This document shows positions 36,068-45,067 of a stretch of 52,577 nucleotides of DNA, piece by piece (position 1 is the stretch's first letter; each line of letters opens with the position of its first letter). This stretch comes from Brevundimonas vesicularis NBRC 12165. Lineage in GTDB: Bacteria > Pseudomonadota > Alphaproteobacteria > Caulobacterales > Caulobacteraceae. The notes below the pieces were generated by a model that saw only the letters and a list, made by a program, of their open reading frames with translations, was not told the origin of the DNA and ran no database searches. Both the position numbers and the translations under genes were made by a program. The stretch spans positions 1 through 52,577 of the forward strand of contig NZ_BCWM01000021.1 in NCBI RefSeq assembly GCF_001592205.1. The letters are read 5' to 3'.

Positions 36068-37447
36068 TCAGTCGACGTAGCGCGCCCTGAGCATTGCGTA
36101 GCACGCCCTTAGCGCTTGGGCCTCACCGCCTTCCGGATAGCCGGGGCGGGCGCGGGGGTTCCAGGCGAAGATGTCCATGTGCGCCCAGGCCCCCGTGGTC
36201 GGGGCGAACTTTTGCAGGAATAGGGCCGCCGTCACCGATCCGGCCTGGGCCCACCCGGCCGGGTCGTTTCGCAGGTCTGCGATCTCGGCGTCCAGCGCGC
36301 CGCGATAGCCGGGCCACAGCGGCATCCGCCACAGGGGATCGCGCACCTGACCCGCCGCCGCCAGCAGCCCGGCGGCCAGGGCTTCGTCGTCTGTATAAAG
36401 AGGCGGCAGCTCCGGACCCAGGGCGATCCGCGCGGCGCCGGTCAGGGTGGCGAAGTCCAGCGTCAGGTCGGGTTGGTGCTCGCCCGCCCGTGTCAGGGCG
36501 TCGGCCAGGATCAGCCGGCCTTCCGCGTCAGTATTGCCGATCTCGATGGTCAGACCCTTGCGGCTGTTCAGGATGTCGCCGGGCCGGAAGGCGTCGGCGG
36601 ACACGGCGTTCTCGACCGCCGCGACGATGACCACCAATCGCACGGGCAGGTCGGCCTGCATCACCAGACGCCCCAGGGCCAGGGCATGGGCCGCGCCGCC
36701 CATATCCTTCTTCATATTGCGCATGCCGGCGGCGGGCTTCAAGTCCAGACCGCCGGTGTCGAACACCACCCCCTTGCCGACCAGGGCGATCAGCGGCAGG
36801 TCGGTTCGGTCCAGCTTCCAGCCGATCTCGATCAGGCGCGGCGCCCGGTGCGGGGCGGCGGCGCGCCCCACCGCGTGGACGGCCGGATAGTTGTCTTCCA
36901 GCAGGGCGTCGCCGGTCGTGACGGTGATCTCGGCGCCGGCGCTCTCTGCGATCTCGCGAGCGATGGTCTCGATCTGCAAAGGCCCCATGTCGGCGGCGGG
37001 CGTATCGACCATTTCGCGGGCCAGGGCGCAGGCGGCGGCGATGCGCGAGATTTCGGCGACATCCACCCCGTCCAGCGCGACCAGCCGCACGGGCGTCCGG
37101 TCCGGCCGGGCCTTGTAGCGGTCGAAGACGTAGGCCCCCAACAGGAAGGCCAGGGTCGCCAGTTCCGCGTCCTGCGCGGCGACCTCAAGCCGATACAGAC
37201 CGCCCGGCAGTCGCGCCGACAGCCCCCGCACGCTCATCGGATCGAAGGTCGCGCCCGCGCCCACGACCACCTGGCCGATCTCGCCGTCCGCGTCCGGCAC
37301 GACCAACAGCTGGCCTGGCTTGCCTTCGAACCCATGTCGATCGCCCCAGCGCCGGGCCGCATCGTCCAGCACACCGCCCGCCTGAACGAAGCGGATCGGG
37401 ATGGCGCCGTCTTGAGCGGAAACCAGCAGAGGATGCGAGACGGACAT
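36068..37447 (-). CDS. Leucyl aminopeptidase family protein (M17)
   Basis: Cytoplasmic two-metal aminopeptidase of 459 residues. The metal and active-site residues of PepA are visible: Lys225 and Asp230 (GKGVVFDTGG), Lys237, Asp248 (KKDMGGAAH), and Asp307 with Glu309 in NTDAEGRL, with Arg311. The N-terminal domain is less conserved, as usual. It likely trims dipeptides; beside a cytoplasmic NlpC/P60 peptidase it may take part in recycling peptides from the cell wall (inference). A possible CtrA site lies 19 bases upstream of its start in the region shared with the TPR gene. Confidence 0.93.
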   Translation of the reverse strand: MSVSHPLLVSAQDGAIPIRFVQAGGVLDDAARRWGDRHGFEGKPGQLLVVPDADGEIGQVVVGAGATFDPMSVRGLSARLPGGLYRLEVAAQDAELATLAFLLGAYVFDRYKARPDRTPVRLVALDGVDVAEISRIAAACALAREMVDTPAADMGPLQIETIAREIAESAGAEITVTTGDALLEDNYPAVHAVGRAAAPHRAPRLIEIGWKLDRTDLPLIALVGKGVVFDTGGLDLKPAAGMRNMKKDMGGAAHALALGRLVMQADLPVRLVVIVAAVENAVSADAFRPGDILNSRKGLTIEIGNTDAEGRLILADALTRAGEHQPDLTLDFATLTGAARIALGPELPPLYTDDEALAAGLLAAAGQVRDPLWRMPLWPGYRGALDAEIADLRNDPAGWAQAGSVTAALFLQKFAPTTGAWAHMDIFAWNPRARPGYPEGGEAQALRACYAMLRARYVD

Positions 37448-37465
37448 GAGGCCCTCGAAACGAAG

Positions 37466-37480
37466 TTAACCATCGGTTGA
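37466..37480. promoter_or_regulatory. Candidate CtrA site, TTAA-N7-TTGA
   Basis: TTAACC followed by five bases and TTGAC in the 86-base divergent region between the M17 and TPR genes. It matches the CtrA pattern TTAA-N7-TTAA of Caulobacterales at seven of eight defined positions. One mismatch and the short motif make chance possible. Confidence 0.3.
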
Positions 37481-37533
37481 CGCGAACCGGCGATTCTAGG
37501 GGCGAGACCTCTAGGACCGTCTGGACCTGACCC

Positions 37534-38370
37534 ATGTCGCGCATGCCCGCCCTTCTCGCAACCGTCGCCCTGATCGCCCTGTCCGGCACGCCGGCGCTGG
37601 CGGCCGATCCGACGGCGGCGACCGCGGCCCAGGCTCGCGCGCCGTCGTCCGCTGCGGTGCGGGCCACCTATGACCGGATGGACGCCCTGTCGCGCTCGGT
37701 CTTCTGGGCCTCGGAGCAGCAGGCCGATCCGACCGACGCCGTGGCGGGCGTGAAACTGGCCCAGGCCCTGCGAGAGCTGGGCCGCTACGATCAGGCGGCC
37801 GAGGCCGCCCAGGCGACCCTGACGCTCCAGCCCAATAATCTGGACGCCCTGCTGGAGCTGGGCCGCGCCCACATCGCGCGCGGCCAGGCCTTTTATGGCG
37901 TGGCGCCGCTGGAGCAGGCGCGCGACTTGGCGCCGCGCGATTGGCGACCCTACTCCCTTCTGGGCGTGGCCTATGAACAGGTGCGTCGCACCGACGACGC
38001 TCGCGCCGCCTGGAACCAGGCCCTGGCCCTGTCGCCCGACAACCCCGATGTCCTGACTAACGCCGCCACGGCCGCCCTGACGCACGGCGATGCGCCGGGC
38101 GCCGAGACCCTGCTGCGTCGCGCCGTGGCCCAGCCGACCGCCTCGGCCAAGGTGCGCCAGAACCTGGCCATGGTGCTGGGCCTTCAGGGCAAGATGGGCG
38201 AGGCCGAACAGATCCTGCGCCGCGAACTGCCGCCCGAGCAGGCCGAGCAGAACCTGCAATGGCTGCGTTCGCGCAGCACAGGCGGCGCGGCGACGTCCGG
38301 CGGCGGCGCGGCGAGTCCGTCGCCCGCGACCGACACCGCCCGCACCTGGAATTCGCTGCAAGGCGGCTGA
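37534..38370 (+). CDS. Exported tetratricopeptide repeat protein
   Basis: A 278-residue periplasmic protein with a Sec signal peptide (cleavage after ALA, about 24) and a series of TPR-like helical pairs from about 65 to 245; typical positions are seen in LGRYDQAAEAAQATLTLQPNN and LGVAYEQVRRTDDARAAWNQALALSPDN. TPR arrays mediate protein contacts. The end is rich in Gly, Ala and Ser and probably disordered. The end of the TPR part (RRELPPEQAEQNLQWLRS) resembles TadD-type pilus assembly proteins, but no pilus genes are near, so that remains open. Confidence 0.88.
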   Translation: MSRMPALLATVALIALSGTPALAADPTAATAAQARAPSSAAVRATYDRMDALSRSVFWASEQQADPTDAVAGVKLAQALRELGRYDQAAEAAQATLTLQPNNLDALLELGRAHIARGQAFYGVAPLEQARDLAPRDWRPYSLLGVAYEQVRRTDDARAAWNQALALSPDNPDVLTNAATAALTHGDAPGAETLLRRAVAQPTASAKVRQNLAMVLGLQGKMGEAEQILRRELPPEQAEQNLQWLRSRSTGGAATSGGGAASPSPATDTARTWNSLQGG

Positions 38371-38412
38371 TCCGCCCGTTGCGGTCTGACCGCCCGCATG
38401 GTGGATGAGGCC

Positions 38413-39072
38413 ATGACCGCCCTCCCCGCGTCCCGCGCCTATCAGGCCTTCCTGTTCGACATGGACGGCACCCTGATCACCTCAACCCTGGCCGCCGAGC
38501 GCGTCTGGACCCGCTGGGCCGAGCGCCACGGGCTGGATGCGGCCGCCTTCATCCCCACGATCCACGGCGTGCGCGCGATCGACACCATTCGTCGCCAGAA
38601 CCTGCCCGATATCAACCTGGACGCCGAGGTCGCCTGGGTCGAACGCGGCGAGATCGAGGACGTGGACGGCGTCGCCCCCATCCCCGGCGCCGTCGACTTC
38701 GTCAAACGCCTGCCGCCCGACCGCTGGGCCGTGGTCACCTCCGCCTCGGTCCCCCTGGCGCGCGCCCGTCTTGAGGCCGCAGGCGTCACCCCGCCCGCCG
38801 TGATGATCACCGCCGAGGACGTCGAACGCGGCAAGCCCGACCCCGCCGGCTATCTGAAGGCCGCCGCGACGCTGGGCTTCGACATCGGCGACTGCCTGGT
38901 GTTCGAGGACGCCGAGGCCGGCATCAAGGCGGGCGAAGCGGCCGGCGCCGATGTGCTGGTCGTCACCGCCGCCTGGACCCATCCGTTGGAGACGGATCAT
39001 CCCACTCTGGCGGACTACGACGACGTCAGGCTGGAGATCGGGCCGGACGGGTCGCTCTCATTGAAGGTCTAG
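38413..39072 (+). CDS. HAD family hydrolase (subfamily IA)
   Basis: A 219-residue phosphatase of the haloacid dehalogenase superfamily. Motif I is FDMDGTL with the nucleophile aspartate near 16, motif II is VVTSAS near 109-114, and motifs III/IV are the lysine in GKPDP with FEDAEAG. The cap domain and the DPAGYLKAA region resemble sugar phosphatases of the GPP/YfbT group. The start at 38413 is preferred for its GGATGAGG upstream; 38398 is possible. Substrate unknown. A large palindromic element follows its stop. Confidence 0.88.
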   Translation: MTALPASRAYQAFLFDMDGTLITSTLAAERVWTRWAERHGLDAAAFIPTIHGVRAIDTIRRQNLPDINLDAEVAWVERGEIEDVDGVAPIPGAVDFVKRLPPDRWAVVTSASVPLARARLEAAGVTPPAVMITAEDVERGKPDPAGYLKAAATLGFDIGDCLVFEDAEAGIKAGEAAGADVLVVTAAWTHPLETDHPTLADYDDVRLEIGPDGSLSLKV

Positions 39073-39081
39073 CATCGCAAT

Positions 39082-39242
39082 TCTCCCTCCCCGCTTCGGG
39101 GAGGGTCGTCGCGCAGCGATGGGGTGGGGGCGGCCCGGCAGGGACGCACGTGCGTGATACAGGACAATCCTGTGGGACGTCGCTGTGCCCTCCCCACCCG
39201 ACCTCGCTCTGCTCGGCCACCCTCCCCGGACGGGGAGGGAGA
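39082..39242. repeat. Palindromic intergenic element with nested hairpins
   Basis: About 160 bases forming a large inverted repeat. Each arm starts with its own perfect 9-bp hairpin: CCCTCCCCG/CGGGGAGGG at 39085-39105 on the left and at 39220-39239 on the right. The inner arms also match in inverse orientation (GGGT.G.CG.GCAG..CGA..GGGTGGGG). The centre (about 39131-39187) is not repeated and holds small palindromes such as GCACGTGC. There is no open frame for a transposase. It looks like a REP/MITE-type element that is not mobile by itself. Confidence 0.7.
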
Positions 39243-39279
39243 GGTTTCGCGCGGCGTTCGAACATCCTATCTTCGCCCC

Positions 39280-39735
39280 ATGATCGACGACCTCTACACC
39301 GCGCGCATCCTGTCGCTGGCGGCGAACCTGCCGCATGCGGGGCGTCTGCCAACTCCTCAGGGCACCGGGGAACGGGTGGCGAAACTGTGCGGGTCGCGCG
39401 CGACGGTCGATGTGACGCTGGACGACGAAGGCCGCATCGCCGACTTCGCCCAGGACGTCAAAGCCTGCGCCCTCGGCCAGGCCGCCGCCGGGGTGCTGGG
39501 TCAGTCTGTGATGGGCGCTTCAGTCGATGATCTCAAAGACGCCCGCGACGCCATGACCGCCATGCTGAAATCCGGCGGCGACGGCCCCCTCGGCCGGTTT
39601 GAGGAGCTGCGCCTGCTGAAACAGGTCGCCGACTACCCCGCCCGCCACGCCTCTACCCTGGTCTCGCTGGAGGCGACGCTGGAGGCGGTGAACAAGGCCC
39701 TCGCCGCCCGAACTCGTCTCGCCGGCGCGGCCTGA
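39280..39735 (+). CDS. Iron-sulfur cluster assembly scaffold-like protein (IscU/NifU N-terminal type)
   Basis: A 151-residue member of the IscU/NifU-N fold. Two ligand cysteines are in place, Cys37 (KLCGSR) and Cys63 (KACALGQAA), but the third, expected in the PxRHxC segment, is alanine (DYPARHAST). It therefore may not hold clusters as IscU does; a related divergent group is common in alphaproteobacteria. The ATG at 39280 gives the family's usual start. It is followed by yidD after 78 bases, which include a small hairpin (39752-39774). Confidence 0.85.
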   Translation: MIDDLYTARILSLAANLPHAGRLPTPQGTGERVAKLCGSRATVDVTLDDEGRIADFAQDVKACALGQAAAGVLGQSVMGASVDDLKDARDAMTAMLKSGGDGPLGRFEELRLLKQVADYPARHASTLVSLEATLEAVNKALAARTRLAGAA

Positions 39736-39813
39736 CGGGCACGACCGGTTGATCCCCCTGCTGCAACAGGGGATAAGCGCGGCGAACCTCTCAAGCCCCC
39801 GGCGAAGGGACAT

Positions 39814-40050
39814 ATGTCTCTCTATGAACGCGGCGTGCGCGCGGCCCATCGGGGCTACAAGCTGACGCTGTCCCCCCTGATCGGCCAGCAGTGCCGGTTC
39901 CTGCCGACCTGTTCGGATTACGGGCGCGACGCCCTGATCCAGCACGGACCGGTAAAGGGGGGATGGCTCACCGTGCGCAGGCTCTGTAAATGCCATCCCT
40001 TCGGCGGGTCGGGATACGACCCGGTTCCGCCAGTAAAGACGAAGCCATGA
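39814..40050 (+). CDS. yidD: Membrane protein insertion efficiency factor YidD
   Basis: A 78-residue protein that helps YidC insert inner-membrane proteins. Conserved parts are [22 protein letters not shown] and the [15 protein letters not shown] end; three cysteines are at the usual places. Commonly yidD lies with rnpA and yidC, but here it precedes thrS, with its stop overlapping the thrS start (ATGA), so they are translationally coupled. Confidence 0.95.
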   Translation: MSLYERGVRAAHRGYKLTLSPLIGQQCRFLPTCSDYGRDALIQHGPVKGGWLTVRRLCKCHPFGGSGYDPVPPVKTKP

Positions 40051-41975
40051 TCGACTTGAAATTCCCCGATGGCGCGGTGCGCCAATACCCGGCCGGCTCC
40101 ACGGCGCGCGATGTCGCGACCTCCATCTCGCCGTCGCTGGCCAAGAAGGCCGTGCTGGCCGAACTGAACGGCGAACAACGCGACATGGGCCGGGTGCTGG
40201 AGATGGGCGGCGACTTCCGCCTGATCATGCGCGACGACCCCGCCGCCCTCTATACGATCCGCCACGACACCGCCCACGTCCTGGCTGAGGCGGTTCAGAC
40301 CCTGTTCCCTGGCACCCAGGTCACGATCGGCCCGGCGATCGAGGACGGCTTCTACTACGACTTCTACCGGGAAGAACCCTTCTCGACCGACGACTTCGCC
40401 GCCATCGAAAAAGAGATGGGCCGGATCGTGGATCGCGACGCCAAGTTCGAGCGCGAGGTCTGGGAGCGGGACGAGGCCATCCAATTCTTCGAGGCGCGCG
40501 GCGAGAAGTTCAAGGCCGAGCTGATCCGCGACCTGCCGGGGACCGAGACCATCACTCTGTACAAACAGGGCGACTGGATCGACCTGTGCCGGGGCCCGCA
40601 CTTCCCCTCGACGCGCCACGTCGGCAAGGCGTTCAAACTGACCAAGCTGGCCGGCGCCTATTGGCGAGGCGACTCCAAGCGCGAGCAGCTGCAACGCATC
40701 TACGGCACCGCCTGGGCCACCAAGGAAGATCTGGACGCCCATCTGCAGCGTCTGGAAGAGGCCGAGAAGCGCGACCACCGCAAGGTCGGCAAGGCCATGG
40801 AGCTCTTCCATATGCAGGAAGAGGGCCGGGGCATGGTCTTCTGGCACCCGAAGGGTTGGGTCCTGTGGCGCGTGCTGGAGGCCTATATGCGCCGCCGCCT
40901 GGACGCTGCGGGCTATGTCGAGGTCAAGACGCCCCAGGTGCTGGACCGCAAATTCTGGGAGCAGAGCGGCCACTGGGATAAGTACCGTCCGAACATGTTC
41001 GTCTGCGAGACGGTCGAGGGCGAAGAGTTGTCCCTCAAGCCGATGAACTGCCCCGGCCACGTCCAAATCTTCGACCAGGGCCAGCGGTCCTATCGCGAAC
41101 TGCCGCTGCGTATGGCCGAGTTCGGCGCCTGCCACCGCTATGAGCCGTCGGGATCGCTGCACGGCCTGATGCGCGTGCGCGGCTTCACCCAGGACGACGC
41201 CCACATCTTCTGCCGCCAAGACCAGATCGTCGAGGAGACGGCCGAGTTCATCAAACTGGCCCGCAGCGTCCACGCCGACCTGGGCATGGAGACGGCCTAC
41301 ATCAGCCTGGGCACCCGCCCCGAGAACCGCGCCGGCACGGACGAGTTCTGGGACAAGGCCGAAACCCTAATGGCCGAGGCCGCCCGCGCCGCCGGAACCG
41401 AGCCGGTCGTCACCGAAGGCGACGGCGCCTTCTATGCGCCCAAGTTGGACTTCATCGTCAAGGACGCCATCGGCCGCGAGTGGACCTGCGGCACGATCCA
41501 GCTGGACTACGTCCTGCCCGAACGCCTGAACGCCACCTACATCGCCGAGGACGGCCAGAAGCACCGCCCGGTCATGCTGCACCGGGCGATCCTGGGCTCG
41601 TTCGAGCGCTTTATCGGCATCATGATCGAGAACTACGCCGGCGCCTTCCCGCTGTGGCTGGCCCCGACCCAGGCTGTGGTGGCCACCATCACCTCGGACG
41701 CCGACGATTACGCCCGCGATGTGATGGCCAAGTTCAAGGCCGCCGGCCTGCGCACCGAGATCGACCTGCGCAACGAAAAGGTCGGCTACAAGGTGCGCGA
41801 ACACTCGGTCGGCAAGGTCCCGGTCATCGCCGTGGTTGGCAGGAAGGAAGCGGAGGACGGCATGGTCGCCATCCGCCGCCTCGGCTCTCAGGCCCAGACG
41901 TTGGTCACGGTCGAGGAGGCCATCCGCATCTTGACCGACGAAGCGACCCCGCCGGATCTCAAGCGCGCCGGTTGA
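40047..41975 (+). CDS. thrS: Threonine-tRNA ligase
   Basis: Class II aminoacyl-tRNA synthetase charging tRNA-Thr. Domains in order over 642 residues: TGS (1-60), the second additional/editing domain (about 65-220, with HDTAHVL), the catalytic domain (about 240-530, with [10 protein letters not shown] supplying zinc-binding Cys and motif 2 near [22 protein letters not shown]), and the anticodon-binding domain at the end. The ATG at 40047 overlapping the yidD stop is chosen; the earlier in-frame start would sit inside yidD. No T-box or similar leader is seen. Confidence 0.98.
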   Translation: MIDLKFPDGAVRQYPAGSTARDVATSISPSLAKKAVLAELNGEQRDMGRVLEMGGDFRLIMRDDPAALYTIRHDTAHVLAEAVQTLFPGTQVTIGPAIEDGFYYDFYREEPFSTDDFAAIEKEMGRIVDRDAKFEREVWERDEAIQFFEARGEKFKAELIRDLPGTETITLYKQGDWIDLCRGPHFPSTRHVGKAFKLTKLAGAYWRGDSKREQLQRIYGTAWATKEDLDAHLQRLEEAEKRDHRKVGKAMELFHMQEEGRGMVFWHPKGWVLWRVLEAYMRRRLDAAGYVEVKTPQVLDRKFWEQSGHWDKYRPNMFVCETVEGEELSLKPMNCPGHVQIFDQGQRSYRELPLRMAEFGACHRYEPSGSLHGLMRVRGFTQDDAHIFCRQDQIVEETAEFIKLARSVHADLGMETAYISLGTRPENRAGTDEFWDKAETLMAEAARAAGTEPVVTEGDGAFYAPKLDFIVKDAIGREWTCGTIQLDYVLPERLNATYIAEDGQKHRPVMLHRAILGSFERFIGIMIENYAGAFPLWLAPTQAVVATITSDADDYARDVMAKFKAAGLRTEIDLRNEKVGYKVREHSVGKVPVIAVVGRKEAEDGMVAIRRLGSQAQTLVTVEEAIRILTDEATPPDLKRAG

Positions 41976-42000
41976 TCCGCTCCGCGCGAATTCGCGCATA

Positions 42001-42025
42001 GGAACACTAACGGGATGGATCGCTT
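42001..42025 (+). promoter_or_regulatory. Possible EcfG-type stress promoter
   Basis: GGAAC at 42001-42005, followed after 15-16 bases by CGCTT, resembles the general-stress sigma factor pattern of alphaproteobacteria (GGAAC-N16/17-CGTT) with one mismatch in the -10. It lies about 50 bases before a DUF892 gene, a type often under general-stress control. Confidence 0.3.
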
Positions 42026-42072
42026 GTGATGGGGCGCGCGCCTGCGCTCCATCACAGATGCGAGACCTCACC

Positions 42073-42573
42073 ATGGCCGACAAGACCCTGGACACCCTGT
42101 TCCACGACACGCTCAAAGACATCTATTACGCTGAGCGCAAAATCCTGAAGTCCCTGCCCAAGATGGCCCGTGCGGCTCAGTCGCCAGAGCTGAAGGCCGC
42201 CTTCGAGAAGCATAAGGGTCAGACCGAAGGCCAGATTGAACGCCTGCAACAGGTCTTCGAGCTGATCGGCAAGCCCGCGCGTGGCAAGACCTGCGACGCC
42301 ATTGAGGGCATCCTGGCCGAAGGCGACGAGATCATGGAAGAATACAAGGACACTGCAGCTTTGGACGCCGGCCTGCTGGCCGCCGCCCAAGCGGTCGAAC
42401 ACTATGAGATCACCCGCTACGGCACGCTGAAACGCTGGGCGCTGGTGTTGGGTTTGAAGGACGCCGCCGCCCTTCTGGACGAGACGCTTCAGGAAGAAGC
42501 CCAGACGGACGAAGACCTGACCGGCATCGCCGACGCGGCTGTCAATTCGGACGCCATGAAGACGGCCGCTTGA
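42073..42573 (+). CDS. Ferritin-like DUF892 protein (YciE/YciF type)
   Basis: A 166-residue four-helix protein of the DUF892 family, ferritin-like and often linked to stress. The start LDTLFHDTLKDIYYAERKILKSLPKMARAA is typical, and Glu/His residues that bind a di-iron site in the family are at E21 (YYAERK), in FEKHKGQTEGQIERL (about 50-64), and in VEHYEITRYGTL and EEAQTDEDL in the second half. The ATG at 42073 fits the family start; 42058 is the alternative. Actual function is not established. Confidence 0.9.
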   Translation: MADKTLDTLFHDTLKDIYYAERKILKSLPKMARAAQSPELKAAFEKHKGQTEGQIERLQQVFELIGKPARGKTCDAIEGILAEGDEIMEEYKDTAALDAGLLAAAQAVEHYEITRYGTLKRWALVLGLKDAAALLDETLQEEAQTDEDLTGIADAAVNSDAMKTAA

Positions 42574-42726
42574 TACAGAGATGGGAGGCGGCTGATGACC
42601 GCTTCCTGCCTTTTCGCTCATTCCGCGCTATGTCCGGCGCCGGACACTTCACGCATAAAGCTTAGCGTTCATAGTCTCTTAGTCGGATTTGGGCGACGAT
42701 ACGTGATCGAACCCCGAGATCCGACG

Positions 42727-44064
42727 ATGACGAACCATACGCCAGGCCAAGATCGCTCATTGCTGCAGCATCTGATTGCCAACGGTCATATGCGGTATCT
42801 GATCATCGCCAGTTGGGCGGTCGCTTTGTTTACCGTCACCGATTGGGCGACAGCAGTGTTGTGGTTTGCAGCCGCGACCGCGTCAGGTCTGCTTCGGACG
42901 TTCGCCGAACGTGTGCTGGTATTGCGGGATCAGGGGCTTCACAGCCGGATCAAGCTGATGGCCGCCACCATTTCCTGCATCGCCTGGTCAGCAGCGCCGC
43001 TGCTCGCCTTCCTCTACGGCGGCGCCTATGGCGTGCCGCTGGGCGTCGCCCTTCTCATGGCCGGCTATGTGCTGGTATTCACCCAGATGCGCGCCGCGCC
43101 CCGTGAGGCTCTGATCGTGTCGGCGCCCTATTCGGTGGTCGTGGTGCTGCTGTTGGCGAAACTGTGGGGCACGCCCGGCTTTTGGGTGGTGCTCAGCATG
43201 ATCCCGGTTCTGGCGCTGGCCTTGTTGATCAAGGTGGCCATCACCCAGATGAAGGACAGCGATCTGGAAGCCGTCAACCGCCGCCAGGCCGAACTGATCG
43301 CCGAGTTGGAAACCGCCCGTGACACGGCCAACGCCGCCAGCGCCGCCAAATCCAACTTCCTGGGCGTCATCTCGCATGAGCTTCGCACGCCGATGAATGG
43401 GGTTCTGGGGGCCGCGCAACTGTTGCAGATGTCCGAGCTCAGCGACCGCCAGAAAGAATTCGTCGGGGTCATCCGCGACTCCGGCGAAGGGCTCATGGTG
43501 CTGCTGAACGACATCCTCGACATCACCAAGATCGAGTCCGGCAAGATGGAACTGGACTTCGTCGATGTCGAAGCCGAGACCCTCGCCGCCCGCCTGACAG
43601 GCCCGTTCAAGGCCCAGGCCGAAGCGCGCGGCCTGACCTTCACGACCGACATCCGGGGCCCGCTGCCGCCGCTTCTCAGAATGGACCCGCTGCGCCTGGC
43701 GCAGGTGACGCATAACCTGCTGGCCAACGCCATCAAGTTCACGCCCCAGGGCGAGGTTCGCCTGATTATCGACAGCGAGCCGGCAAGCGACGGCCGCACG
43801 ACCTTGCGACTTGGTGTCGTCGATTCCGGCATCGGTATCGCCGCCGACGATCTGACGCGCCTGTTCCAGCCCTTCTCTCAGGTGGACGGGTCCTCTACCC
43901 GCAAGTTCGGCGGCACCGGTCTGGGCCTCAGCATTTGTCAGCGTCTGGCCGCCCTGATGGACGGCGAGATCACGGTGACGTCGACCCCCGGCAAGGGATC
44001 GACCTTCACCCTGCACGCGACTTTCGACACGCCTCAGATCGAGGCAGTTCGCGTCGCCGCCTGA
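42727..44064 (+). CDS. Sensor histidine kinase
   Basis: A 445-residue membrane kinase. Residues 22-172 hold about six hydrophobic segments in pairs, with no large periplasmic domain; a short coiled coil leads to HisKA with His217 (ISHELRTPMNG), then the ATPase domain (N box LLANAIKF, DSGIGI, GGTGLGL). No receiver is attached. The architecture and sequence resemble the hybrid kinase at 20082-21875, which suggests paralogy. The ATG at 42727 is chosen; a longer frame from 42595 has no ribosome binding site and low-complexity content. No response regulator is near, so its partner is elsewhere. Confidence 0.88.
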   Translation: MTNHTPGQDRSLLQHLIANGHMRYLIIASWAVALFTVTDWATAVLWFAAATASGLLRTFAERVLVLRDQGLHSRIKLMAATISCIAWSAAPLLAFLYGGAYGVPLGVALLMAGYVLVFTQMRAAPREALIVSAPYSVVVVLLLAKLWGTPGFWVVLSMIPVLALALLIKVAITQMKDSDLEAVNRRQAELIAELETARDTANAASAAKSNFLGVISHELRTPMNGVLGAAQLLQMSELSDRQKEFVGVIRDSGEGLMVLLNDILDITKIESGKMELDFVDVEAETLAARLTGPFKAQAEARGLTFTTDIRGPLPPLLRMDPLRLAQVTHNLLANAIKFTPQGEVRLIIDSEPASDGRTTLRLGVVDSGIGIAADDLTRLFQPFSQVDGSSTRKFGGTGLGLSICQRLAALMDGEITVTSTPGKGSTFTLHATFDTPQIEAVRVAA

Positions 44065-44067
44065 CTA

Positions 44068-44125
44068 GAGCCTGATCCGCTTGAGTTGAAGCCTTCGCGC
44101 TTCGACAAGGCGGTGAATCAGGCTC
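44068..44125. repeat. Long stem-loop after the histidine kinase gene
   Basis: GAGCCTGAT (44068-44076) pairs perfectly with ATCAGGCTC (44117-44125); further in, CCGCTTG pairs with CAAGGCGG with one bulge, and GAAGC with GCTTC around a CTTCGC loop. It begins three bases after the stop codon. There is no T run; it may stabilise the 3' end, or be one of the dispersed palindromic repeats of this group of genomes. Confidence 0.5.
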
Positions 44126-44197
44126 GAGATTCAACCTGGACCTTGATTCACGGCCTCAGCGGGATCGCGAAGCGATCCCTCCTCAGCCGATCAAGGT

Positions 44198-45067
44198 CTA
44201 GTCGCGCAGCAGTTCGTTGACGCCGGTCTTGGCCCGCGTCTGCGCGTCCACACGCTTGACGATGACGGCGCAGTACAACGACGGCCCGCCATTGGGATCC
44301 GGCAGCGACCCCGGCACGACCACCGAATAGGCCGGCACCTCGCCTCGGAACACTTCGCCGGTCGCCCGGTCCACGATCTTGGTCGAGCCTGACAGATAGA
44401 CGCCCATGGCCAGGACCGCGCCCTCGCGCACGATCACGCCCTCGGCGACCTCGGCGCGGGCGCCGATGAAGCAGCCGTCCTCGATGATGGTCGGATTGGC
44501 CTGCAGCGGCTCCAGCACGCCGCCGATGCCCGCGCCGCCCGACAGGTGCACATTCTTGCCGATCTGAGCGCAGGAGCCGACCGTGGCCCAGGCATCGACC
44601 ATCGAGCCCTCATCGACGAAGGCGCCGATGTTCACGAACGACGGCATCAGCACCACGTTCTTGGCGATATGCGCGCCGTGACGGACGATGGCGCCGGGCA
44701 CCGAGCGGAAGCCGGCCGACTGATAATCCGACGCGGTCCAGTCGCCGAACTTGTTGGGCACCTTGTCCCAGAAGGGACCAACGGCGACGGGATGATCCAC
44801 CGACAGCGGCATGACGGACGGGGCGCCCGCCCGCATGATCTGGTTGTCGTTCAGACGGAAGGACAGCAGCACCGCTTTCTTCAGCCACTGATGCGTGGTC
44901 CAGACGCCATCCGCGCCGCGCGAGGCGACGCGCGCCTGCCCGGAATCCAGCAGGGCCAGGGCGGTTTCAACGGCGTCGCGCACCTCGCCATGCGTGGCGG
45001 CAGACACCTCGGCGCGCTGTTCCCAGGCGGCCTCGACGACGGATTCGAGATGCGACAGATCGGTCAT
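44198..45067 (-). CDS. dapD: Tetrahydrodipicolinate N-succinyltransferase DapD
   Basis: Catalyses succinyl transfer from succinyl-CoA to tetrahydrodipicolinate in the lysine/diaminopimelate pathway, so it feeds both protein and cell wall synthesis. After an N-terminal helical domain (1-100) comes a left-handed beta-helix of hexapeptide repeats (about 105-250), with [27 protein letters not shown] and [23 protein letters not shown] as typical stretches. The 289-residue length is normal. Its start overlaps the stop of the nucleotidase by four bases in the operon argB-nucleotidase-dapD. Confidence 0.97.
   Translation of the reverse strand: MTDLSHLESVVEAAWEQRAEVSAATHGEVRDAVETALALLDSGQARVASRGADGVWTTHQWLKKAVLLSFRLNDNQIMRAGAPSVMPLSVDHPVAVGPFWDKVPNKFGDWTASDYQSAGFRSVPGAIVRHGAHIAKNVVLMPSFVNIGAFVDEGSMVDAWATVGSCAQIGKNVHLSGGAGIGGVLEPLQANPTIIEDGCFIGARAEVAEGVIVREGAVLAMGVYLSGSTKIVDRATGEVFRGEVPAYSVVVPGSLPDPNGGPSLYCAVIVKRVDAQTRAKTGVNELLRD

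Noticed and set aside
39082..39242. CRISPR-like repeat array
   Set aside because: The two hairpins are inverted copies with a single unique core, not regularly spaced direct repeats.
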